DNA of 64,000 nucleotides from assembly GCA_034509925.1 (NCBI GenBank), contig CM067536.1, positions 4,644,501 to 4,708,500 on the forward strand, in the 5' to 3' direction. Source of the DNA: Hirudinaria manillensis (lineage: Eukaryota; Annelida; Clitellata; Hirudinida; Hirudinidae). The stretch's first letter is position 1, and each line of letters begins with the position of its first letter. Both the position numbers and the translations under genes were made by a program. The notes beneath the pieces were generated by a model that searched no databases, was not told the DNA's origin, and saw nothing but the letters and a program-made list of their open reading frames with translations. Below are positions 54,890 to 64,000 of the stretch, in pieces.

Positions 54890-55520
54890 ATGACTCATAT
54901 CTCAAGATATTCTCGTATACCGGTTCCAATTAAATCAAATATTGATAAAGAAAAGCCAAGGGGTAGAGAAATCAAACGAACAAAGTTGCCAAACATATAT
55001 AACAGTTACAACTCGAATGTGTTCAAGAAAAATTCGTCTCAAAGTAGATTGGACGATTTCGTTAATCTGGATTTTATAAACGAGTCAAGAAATGATGGAC
55101 CGCGGCCTGGGTCAATGAACAACCCTACGACGTCAGCAATGCACGACTTTTCCATGAAAAGATATCATTCAACAGGCCAAGTTTATCCGAGGAATACTGG
55201 AGCAAATCCAGATATCCAGAAAGAAAATCATATAACCTGGCCGGTAATGAAAGAAGAAAATTTTAACGAGGGCTATCTCAAAATGCAAGGGATTATGAAT
55301 GCAAAAAGAGAAGACTTAATAAGAAAAAGAGGAGATTTAAGAAGGCTCGGCAGGCAACCATTGCCCCCAATCTCCAGACCACAGCAAGAAAGTTTTTCGA
55401 GAAATTCAAATTCTGATGAATGGGAGTCTGGTTCTGATAGCTCTTATGGTTTTGATACAAAAGGAAATGCTGGATATAGTGAAACTTCTGAAACTCATCA
55501 CAGAAATCTAAAGGTTTGAA
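54890..55520 (+). CDS. unrecognised basic, disordered protein
   Basis: An open frame of about 209 codons from ATG 54890; an in-frame ATG at 54806 would add 28 residues, but they read like untranslated sequence. The product is low-complexity, Ser/Asn/Arg/Lys-rich, with basic clusters (KPRGREIKRTKLP, KREDLIRKRGDLRRLGRQP) and an acidic Ser-rich tail. No domain, signal peptide or membrane segment. The codon AAG at 55510-55512 is followed by GTTTGA, so the final codons may be an intron; an acceptor at about 55632-55645 would add a short exon. Codon usage matches host genes, not the GC-rich transposons. Function unknown. Confidence 0.55.
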
Positions 55521-55523
55521 ATG

Positions 55524-56210
55524 AAATGAAAGCACCTTAGCTTAGCTCTTACCTGTTTTTACTAAAAGTTCACGTTTTTTAATTAATCGACACTTTTATA
55601 ACTTATTTGCAATTCAATTTTTAATATCTAGCCAAGATAAGGAATTTGATTCGACGAAGTTGATGAAGAACAGATATTCAAAAGATGCTGGAGGAATGTC
55701 TGAAGGCGTGGGAAATTAAAATTAGTGTCAATGCCTCCTCACATTGAATTTATCAGTTCATAGTTATAATTTCTTAAGCATTTTATAATTTTAGAATTAT
55801 CACGGTGCCATGACTTTTCGTGAGTTTGCCAAACATTGGTTGCGATGTGCCAAGTTTTAATTATTAATATCTGTGCGTGCGATATTAATGCTTTAGGTGC
55901 CTCATTGATATCTGGACTATTTCAAGTTATTGGCAAAATCATTACTGGAGTTTAAATTTACTGAATGAAGTTTCATTTGTATTGAAGAAGCTATGTTTGA
56001 CCAAGATATATATCTTCGTCAATCTTTGAAGTTTTCTTGTAGAGATGTCGGGAGGAACGTGTAATTGTTGTAATACATTCCGTGATCATATCAGTGTGAC
56101 TTCAAGGGTGCATGTACTGTGATGAATAATATAGATTGAATTGAAATTCGTGAGCGCCTTTTTTTATTAAAAGGAAATGAAAGCACCTTAGCTTAACCCT
56201 TACCTGTTTT
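55524..56210. repeat. pair of 37-bp direct repeats
   Basis: 55524-55560 and 56174-56210 share AAATGAAAGCACCTTAGCTTA and CTTACCTGTTTT with two or three mismatches. One copy overlaps the splice-donor region of the plus-strand gene; the other lies 650 bases downstream. Confidence 0.7.
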
Positions 56211-57322
56211 ATTATTTGTGAGAGAATTTCTTGCTCTGTAAGATAGTATGCCTGAGTATTTTTAATATCATTGATTTTTGTTCATTTTCAAGCAAATAGT
56301 GTCGAAGGTGCTCAGTTTTGTCCACTTGACATGCCATATCAATGACTTAAAAATGAACAAAAATCAATGGAATTAAAAAAATATCAAACAATGCTTTCAG
56401 AGCAAACAAATCTCTTAAAAATAACAAAACAAATAAGAATGAATATAAAAATAAAGTGCTTTCCTTTCTTTTTAAATAAAATTTAAATAAATGCTCACCA
56501 ATCACTCAACTTTTTATTACTCAGCCCAAAATTGTATGAGGAGCTTGACCCGTAAAGATCCCCGTTGCTTCATAATTTGCAGTGCTCTCTTATCCTTTAT
56601 TTATTTCTGATTTACGATTCACATACATCGGAAGTGGACTCACTGTTATTATTATTTAGTGTCTTTTTTTAAAGTGCCGGAGGCGGGAGTCTATTCCACC
56701 CGAAACACCCCCTCTGCACACTTTAGAAAAACAAAACAGAACTTTAAGAGCGACAAAGACATTATTAATGAAAATTTGTGGAATGAACAGCAGAGGAGAG
56801 GGTATTTTGCTCGAACTTTGTGTACTAGGTCCTGCCATTAGCGACACCACAAACCATCTATGATTGGTCCTTTCTAAACATTGGATGCAATTGCAGTTAT
56901 TTAAATACTTCCTGAGAGCAAAATGTAGATTAAGTCTTATTAATTTAATAAATATCATTGCTTAAGAATGTCTGCTATGAGAGAAAATGCAATCAAGATT
57001 AATTTAAATTAATTTTAAAAAAAATTAATGTCTCTAAAAGGGGGTGAAAAACTTGTTTCATTCTGGGTTCATCGCATTTTGACATTAACATAGAAATGAT
57101 TTAAATTCTGAAAAAAGTTTAAAGATCGATTCTATAACAACAAACTAATTATTATAAAACATGTAAAAATGTGTAAGATTATAAAACAGGTCGTTCTAAA
57201 ACTGGTTGCTAATAAAAGTATATAAATTTAATTTATATTTGCTCTATAATACAACAATTAGTGATGGCCTGCAAAGCCACGGAGAGGTAGAATGAGCTGA
57301 TCATTCGTGGGTGACGTGGTTG
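55750..57322. other. convergent intergenic region
   Basis: 3' flank of the plus-strand gene and of the Shank-like gene. Apart from the direct repeat and the fold-back at 56231-56410, no exon or RNA gene is recognised. Confidence 0.5.
56231..56410. repeat. imperfect inverted repeat (fold-back) with arms of about 62 bp
   Basis: Arm 56231-56294 pairs with 56348-56410 around a loop of about 53 bases. The best block, ATTGATTTTTGTTCATTTT, pairs with AAAATGAACAAAAATCAAT. The outer ends also match (TTGCTCTG with CAGAGCAA). Possibly a MITE-like element or a transcribed hairpin. Confidence 0.7.
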
Positions 57323-60300
57323 TTAATTCTGTTCCAGAACATTTCTTCTTTTCATAATGGCTGCAAACAATTCCGCTTGGCCGTCATTGGCTGTGGATGG
57401 CTGGGTGTGTCGACCAATCGTGGGAGGTGGTGGCAAAGGAAAGTTGGGAGAATACGAGTTGCACGAGAAGTCTGCAGGAGGTGGCGGAGGAGGTGGAGAC
57501 ACCGGTGGACTGCAAAGTGAATTCATCTTCTTGCTGCTCGACGAACACGCAGAGGTCTTGAAGGAACTCGGGAAAATTGGAGGAGGCGGAATGAAAGTGA
57601 AAGAGGGTTTGCTGAATGAAGTTGCCTGCGTCTCGCTTTGGGCGAAATTCTTGACGGCATGAACTTTCTGATTGGTAGAAGAACATTTTGGAGTGTCTGA
57701 AGATTTCAACATCGAAGAAGTCTGGGATACATTTTTAATGGAATTAAGTTCGAATCTGGGTTTTGCTGGCAGCGTGGTCACGTAGTTTCTGGGAGTTGAT
57801 GAAGAGCAATTTGGAACAATTGGAACGACTTGGGAAGTCATACGATGTATTGTTTGAGTGTCTACCTTGAAACCTGATCTCGATTGTTCCGCTGCGTTGA
57901 AATATGTATCCTCGAGTAGCGTTGGACAATTTGAATTCAACGAAGGACTGAAAATATTTGGTGGTTTTTCAGGCATTATCACATCATTAATTTGTTTAGA
58001 TTTTAAGACGTCAGTGCTCATTCTCCTTTTGCTTTCGTATTTTGAATTCACTTTGTCTTCTTTCATCTTTATTTCAATATCCCAATCGTTCATGTAAATA
58101 TCGTCTGATTGGGCATCCAGCACGTCTCCATGAGACTGCCTCCTCATCGGAACTTCATGAAATTCACTATCCAGACGACTGAGAACGCCAGAGGAAGATG
58201 GTCTGCTAAAGAATGGAATTTTCTTGTTTGATTCCACGGATTGGCTGGTTTGAAACCTTGTCGTGCCGTTTTTCAGAGATTTCATCATGCTTTGCGAGTT
58301 GTTGGGTACGGAATTAGGGCGGGACTCGTGAGTGGGGGTTACATCGGCATCAAATTCGAATTGCTGATCCGCAGAACCTGGTAATTGGAAAGACATGATA
58401 GGCATTTGTAGACCAACTGGTTTAATCTTGAAACAGTTACTATGAACAATCAATGTAAAGCCACGTACTATTAATTGAATTTAGTGTAAAGCCATCGATC
58501 ATACCGGTGCTGTGGTTTTCACTATTGTTGCTTCTGACTGAGCTGCTGTCATTGCAAAGCTTTGTGGCACATTCCCAGTTTATGTTGGTAACACTTTGGT
58601 GCAAGTAAGGTGTGCTCAGGCTTAGTTTGTTCATCTTGGATAGTAACAAGCTGTTTCTGTCACCTCTCTTCAAAGTTAATCGACTTTTTTCGTTGTACGT
58701 TGGGACTTCATTCGAAATGACTGGAAAATACAAAAAGTTTCGCAATTTCCTTGACAGTTATTTGCATTATTTATGATTGACCCGACAAAGTTTAAAAACT
58801 GTATCAGGTCGATCATATTATTTGATCACAATGTTTATTATATAAAATCGTTCAAAACTTCCTGTCTTGAGGCATCATATACAAAAAAAACCACACTTCT
58901 TGAGTTAAGTGTGTAGCGAACACCTTGCAAACGGCAATTCACACAACACCAAAAAATAAAACTATTTATGATAATAACTGAAAATGGAACATTGATATTA
59001 CTGTCAAAATCTCTTGAGAAGCTCACAAGTTTCTGAAAAAGCTTCCTCAAACGAACGACAATTAACATCAATTACAAATCACTTGACCGGGGCGAGTTCA
59101 GGCTTAGTTAGTTCAGAACTCAGAATAAACTGAAAGGCATTAAAGAAGACTGATTAAAGAAAAGGAAAAAACCGTCGGAAGCTCGCAGACGTTTCGTGAT
59201 TTCAAAAAGTGGGACACTTGTTAAAGTTAAGAGGGATTGGCCCTTTGTTGCCCTTGCAACAGATGGTCAGAGTTCAATCGGTGTAAAGCGCACAACCAAC
59301 GCAAAAATTCGAAGTTACTATTCAAAGAATTTACGTCTAAGATGTAAAAGCAAAAGCTGACGTTTAAAATAATTCATTTAAATCTGGAAGAAATAAAAAG
59401 TTCAATTTTTTGTTGTCAAAAGCCTTGAAAAGATGGGGCAAGAGATTTTGGTTAAAATCGTTAGCGGCATTGGTCACGGGTGGGCGCAAAGCAAAAAAAG
59501 TCATCACCTACCGTAATCCTAGAAAAAAATAACTAAAACTTGTCCCTTACCTCGACCAATATTAAAATCCTGGATGTTAACTTAAAGCCTTTGATTAAAA
59601 TATGTTCAACAACAGCAACAACCCACCAACATCTCGAGGTGTGTGAGATTCAATGACTGCTTTCAGTTTGCTATTTCTGTAGAAGTCGGCCAGATCTTGT
59701 GCCGATTGGTTCAAACTATTTTTTATGTTTTTATCCGCTCCTCTGAACAGCAGAAGTCTGGCGCATTCTTCCTATTTTAGTCAATAAAATGATAAGAAAT
59801 AAAAAGAAAAAGTGGCACATGTTTAAATAATGTAATAAATTTTAATTATGTCGCATTATTTCAATCAAATTCTGATCCATAAACAGCTTAATTAAGTGTC
59901 GTTATAGGTTCATTTTGACGGAATGTTACCTGGTTTTTCATGGCACAAATGTGAAGCGGCGTGTTTCCGCTCAAATTAAGGGAATTCATATCAGCTCCAT
60001 AAGTTATCAGAAGATCGAGGTGCTGTACTTTTCCATTCTTGCAGACCTGAATTTGTTAATTTAAACAAATTAGTCACTAAACATTCATATTTAATATGAA
60101 AATAGCAAGAAATATAATTCAGCACCTGGTGAATTTCTGAATTCCCTTCAGCGTCTGTGATGCCGAGTATGGCGTAATCTTTCAAAAGTTGTTTGATGCA
60201 CTCGGGTGGAGTGTCGTGACAAACGGCTGCGTAGAGGGGTGTCAATCCGTTCAGGTTTCTGTAATTTGGGGAGGCACCAAAGTCCAAAAGCGTCTGAACG

Positions 60301-63300
60301 AGAGTTATTTATTTGTTGTGAATATGTATTGTGGCTATTATCCATACGATCATATATCATCGCCATGAGAATATCAAATTATCATATTTAAAAAAAAGTT
60401 CTATTGACATATAAATTTAAACCTTTATAGCCTCAGAGTTTCCAAATCTGGCAGCTTTGTGCATGGCTGTTGATCCCCGTTTGTTTCGGTAATCTAGGTG
60501 CGCTCCGCCGCCCACCAGGTGATTTATCATTTGACTCGAGAACTTTGAGGAAACACTCAAAGTTAACGGGCACTCTGTTGAAATTTTGGATATTATTTGC
60601 TTGAATTTGGGAATAAAAGTGGATGTTGAAGTTAATATAAAGTGTTGCCATCAAATATTTGACGTTATTTGCACTTCTGGAATGAATCTAATTCATGGAA
60701 ATGATTAATTATTTCTTTAATGATATATTAATATCAATAGATACCTGTAATAACATAATAATAATAATAATTCAAATTACACTCCGCCCGATATAGACCG
60801 GAAATAGCCATTTTTTTACGATAGCTCATGTTATAAATCACGAAAATTACTCAAATTTCAGGCCTTATGTAAATATCGTTTATAAATTTATTTATAAAAA
60901 TTTGGTTAAATATTAATTTAACATTAATCAAGAATTATCGGAAACACTTTTTGTAGCTCCCAACAGTGATAGGAATTTGACGATAAGTCAGTAATTGGAC
61001 TGAGTGTATTTACAGGACTTTAGATGTAAAACATTAACAAAATAATGATTTTACCTCCAGATTCTGGATCAATAAAATTCGGATCAAGTCCTTTGTCCAG
61101 GAATTCTTTTACTTTTTTAACGTTTCCATTTTCAATGTAACTAATTATTTTTTTGCGATAGATCTGCAATTTTAGTCAAGTTTAAGATTCAGGACCTTAA
61201 AAGCAATAAAATCACGAAATCATTCGTGAAAAAAATGGATTTTAGCCTGATAATTAATTTAATTCCACGAAACAAATCTGCAAAATGCCATGAGAAAAAG
61301 TCGAAAATGTTGGCTGCGATGTATGTATGCAACAGAGATAAGGATTTATTGGAAAAAGTAAATTTTATTTGGAATAGGATAGAAATAAGACCCAATAACC
61401 TTTCGATGTAACAATTGATTAATCTTAAAAGCTGCTAGAACTTCGACGGGCTTCAGTCGAATTCAGTCAAACGTTGGCAAATAATGATTCACTGAAATAA
61501 CTTTCTGACAAACCTTTTTGTTGATTTCCTTCAGTTTCTTCGTATTGAGAGAGGCTGCTTTGTAAATTCTTTTCTTGCTAATAAACTTTAAATTATCAAA
61601 TAAAAAGATCAAAAATGTGTAAAAAAAAATATCTAATTTAATTAAATATCTTAATAGATAGAGCCAAGCCCGATTGGTTGTTGATGTCGCGAAGTCTGAC
61701 TTTGTCGTGACAAGCATTTGGTTAATGGCAACAATAAATAGTTTATTATTTCGATCGCCTTTCATGAAATAGCACGCTTCATTACGTTAGGAGTTGTATT
61801 TTGAGTAACAAATTTGCTGTAAACGTTTTATAAAAGTTTTCTAAAATAAAACTCAACGTAATTGGTATGGGCGTTAATTATTTCTTCCTCTTGTAATTTA
61901 TCATGAAACCAAGTTGCTGTTATTCAATTTCAAAAAGCCAATAAAACGTCTCATTCAAATCACGTTCTGCCTTTTTATTTTTATATGTCTTGTATTTGGT
62001 TAATCAATTTTAATTCCTCCCTATTTTTAGAAATTGAAGATCCAGCCTAACTTGTGACACATTTGAATCTCTTGCTGTGCACGCGTGTAAGCGCACATAA
62101 ACGTATGTGACTGCACATGAATACACATGAATGTACACGTACGTTAATCAGGGCCCTGCGGCGTCAAAGGGGGGTCGTAGTTTCACTACTGATACCTCAC
62201 CTCAAAACCACAATAGAGGTTTTAAACTCTGCGGTGGTGCCAGGGATGCAAAATTAAATGAAAATCTAGTGCGGGGACATTTTTTCCGATTGATTAAAAC
62301 TTGTTAGAACCTGCATCACGGAGTCCTCTGAAAGACTGTATTCCCTCAAAGTTCTTTCCTCGTCCAAGTATTTGGCAGCCTTCGTTGCCGATGATGGAAT
62401 GTAGAAGCCCAGGTTCAAAGGTTCTTCGAGTTCCTATCGCAAGATGTTAACAAAGGTTTCTTTATTCAGTCGATAATAATTATATCAATTCTTCATAATT
62501 TTAATTTCAAAAACCAGCAACAAGTTCGAATACATATCTCCTTTCAATGAGTTTTTGTGAAGACGAATCATTAATAATTAAATCTATTAAGAATCGAGGA
62601 ACGCTGATTAATCGGTATATTAGTCTTTCGTATTAAATTTTTCTTATATTTTCGAAAACAGATTATTTATAATTAGAAAGATTTTAATTTAAATGTTTGT
62701 CGCCTGTTGCATTTTTATCGGTCACTTTGAGCATCGGTTTTTGTCTCCTAGTCATGGTGACATCACCGCATCACCATGAACCATCATCATCATCATCATC
62801 ATCATCGTCGTCGTCACCATCACATTCATAGCATTTATTCATCCTAAGCGTGAAGAATGGAGGGAAAAATTAATGCAATGGATCGGCTGCAAACACAGGT
62901 AGATGTAAAGGTACATGCAGATGAGTGGATTTACAGGTAGATGCACAGGTACATGGATTAAGGGCGTATATAAAGTTACAATGACAAGTGGATGAATGTT
63001 TTGAATTTACATAATTTTTTTAACATCATTCAAATTATATCGATCAATTAATGCTTCCGCTCACGTGTGCAATTGTTTTGATGACGTCATTCTTCAAATT
63101 CCAGATCGTTTCGTCGAGATTCAAATTCAAATAAGTCTGAAAATTCATTTGCTTTTCAACGAAATCGTACAATTATTCACTGATGATTAGGTTAACGGTA
63201 AGATTACATGCAGTCTCAAAATCATGCAGTTTACATTACAATAGAGTTTGACGTTTAATATTATTTAATGTTAGTATTAGTAATAGTATTAGTTGATATT

Positions 63301-63750
63301 ATTATTATTCATTAATAAGCAATTTTCAAACCTGCTCAGATCGCAGTTGTGGTATTTCCAACTTTACCCTGACAACTTCTTTGAAATTTAAAAACGTATT
63401 TTTACAATTGAGCAATTCAAATGTTGATTTTAAAATTGATATAAATGTTAACTTATTACATAAATTATATCTTTAACATAAGTTAATATTCGACGAAGTA
63501 AAATCTTTTTCAGCATTTTTAATTTTCATGGAATCGCAAACGGTTCCATTTGACATTATAATTCAATGATTCGATCATGTTTGGTGAAAGTGACTCGATC
63601 AATCACGATGAAGCATCAATACAAGAAATATGAGTTACAACAAATTACTTGTCAAATAAAGAAATAAATAACTAATAATTAACAAGTAATTAAATTAAAT
63701 TATTGAATAATTAAACGCTCATAGAAACATTTAGGCGACTTACCTGACAT
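57323..63750 (-). CDS. SHANK-like: Shank-like scaffold: SPN domain, ankyrin repeats, Pro-rich tail; no SH3, PDZ or SAM
   Basis: Twelve exons with consistent phases, 794 residues: 63744-63750, 63332-63378, 63065-63136, 62311-62433, 61514-61585, 61055-61163, 60423-60574, 60126-60293, 59930-60046, 59627-59771, 58465-58720 and 57323-58439. The N-terminus reads VVRVKLEIPQL, ETIWNLK, LNLGFYIP and KYLDEERTLREY, then KKRIYKAASL, matching the Shank SPN fold (human FLDEERLLREY, KKRVYKQSNL). Ankyrin repeats follow with FLDKGLDPNF, GGAHLDYRNKRGSTAMHKAAR, GASPNYRNLNGLTPLYAAV, YGADMNSLNLSGNTPLHICA and LLLFRGADKN. The rest is Ser-rich and disordered, ending in PPVSPPPPPPP and a short helix, ELFAAIMKRRNV. 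Shank proteins normally carry SH3, PDZ and SAM after the ankyrins; none is visible before or after the stop. Confidence 0.85.
62778..62825. repeat. (CAT)n/(CGT)n microsatellite
   Basis: About nine CAT units followed by CGT units, in the intron between exons 3 and 4 of the Shank-like gene. Just beyond it (62895-62960) is a loose array of ACAGGTAGATG/AGGTACATG-like units. Confidence 0.85.
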
Positions 63751-64000
63751 TTTGTCAATCAATGCAACTCGATGAAAACATGAAACACTAGTTCTGAGTT
63801 CGTGAAGCCAATGAGAAGCTAATAAAGAAGCAGTCAGATGAAGTGAGTGAGAAGCGGTGAGGAGCCTAGGAACACAACAAGGAGAAGAAGAAGCACAGGG
63901 CCTCTTATTGTTCTCGGGAGCAGTGAATGAGTGAATTGGCCGTGTTACTAGGTGACTCGCAAGTCCGTTAACGAACGTCGTGATATGAGAAATTTCTATT
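63751..64000. other. 5' flank/UTR of the Shank-like gene
   Basis: Purine-rich sequence in the + strand, with no TATA box in an obvious position. No other feature was found before the window ends. Confidence 0.45.

Noticed and set aside
57357..57662. Gly-rich 101-codon plus-strand frame
   Set aside because: It is the antisense shadow of the Pro-rich tail of the Shank-like gene.
58838..59071. 77-codon minus-strand frame as an SH3 or PDZ exon of the Shank-like gene
   Set aside because: The sequence has no SH3 or PDZ pattern and lies in an intron whose flanking exons join in phase.

Overview
This is an AT-rich, intron-rich animal nuclear window. It carries metazoan genes (PKA catalytic subunit, merlin, Nemo-like kinase, a Shank-type scaffold, TTF2, a BubR1/Mad3 checkpoint protein), short introns of mostly 50-600 bp with GT-AG boundaries, and animal retroelements (R2-group, CR1/L2-type, Gypsy-type, pogo/Tigger). 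Gene spacing points to an invertebrate; the phylum cannot be fixed from the sequence alone. All gene names come from reading translated exons against remembered family motifs, and splice sites were chosen by eye.

Layout. 170-2466 (+): 3' exons of the PKA catalytic subunit, convergent with TYW1 (2691-6483, -), a wybutosine-synthesis radical-SAM enzyme. 7913-13356 (-): complete merlin/NF2. 14013 to about 18075 (-): the RNA kinase CLP1. 19065-32000: a transposon-rich block with a truncated R2-clade LINE, a Gypsy-type integrase relic, an intact 1164-residue LINE with a restriction-like endonuclease and 100-bp direct terminal repeats, and two CR1/L2-type fragments. 32999-38288 (+): Nemo-like kinase in ten exons, with a pogo/Tigger relic in intron 2. 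39627-40103 (-): a three-exon LAGE3/Pcc1 gene. 41446-42578 (-): a GC-rich L2-type LINE. 43400-46434 (-): a BubR1/Mad3 protein that ends without a kinase domain. 48173-53408 (-): TTF2. 54890-55520 (+): an unrecognised basic, disordered protein. 57323-63750 (-): a Shank-like scaffold (SPN plus ankyrin repeats) that lacks SH3, PDZ and SAM domains.

The host genes are unrelated housekeeping and signalling loci. Three touch RNA maturation (TYW1, CLP1, LAGE3/KEOPS), one ends RNA polymerase II transcription (TTF2), one acts in the spindle checkpoint, and three or four in signalling and the cortex (PKA, merlin, NLK, Shank-like). Most lie on the minus strand.

The most unusual item is the LINE at 23204-27248. 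Its identical ends can be folded by eye into an HDV-like double-pseudoknot ribozyme, and the intact ORF begins 12 bases after the 5' copy. Next in interest are the reduced Shank-like protein and the kinase-less, double-KEN-box BubR1/Mad3.
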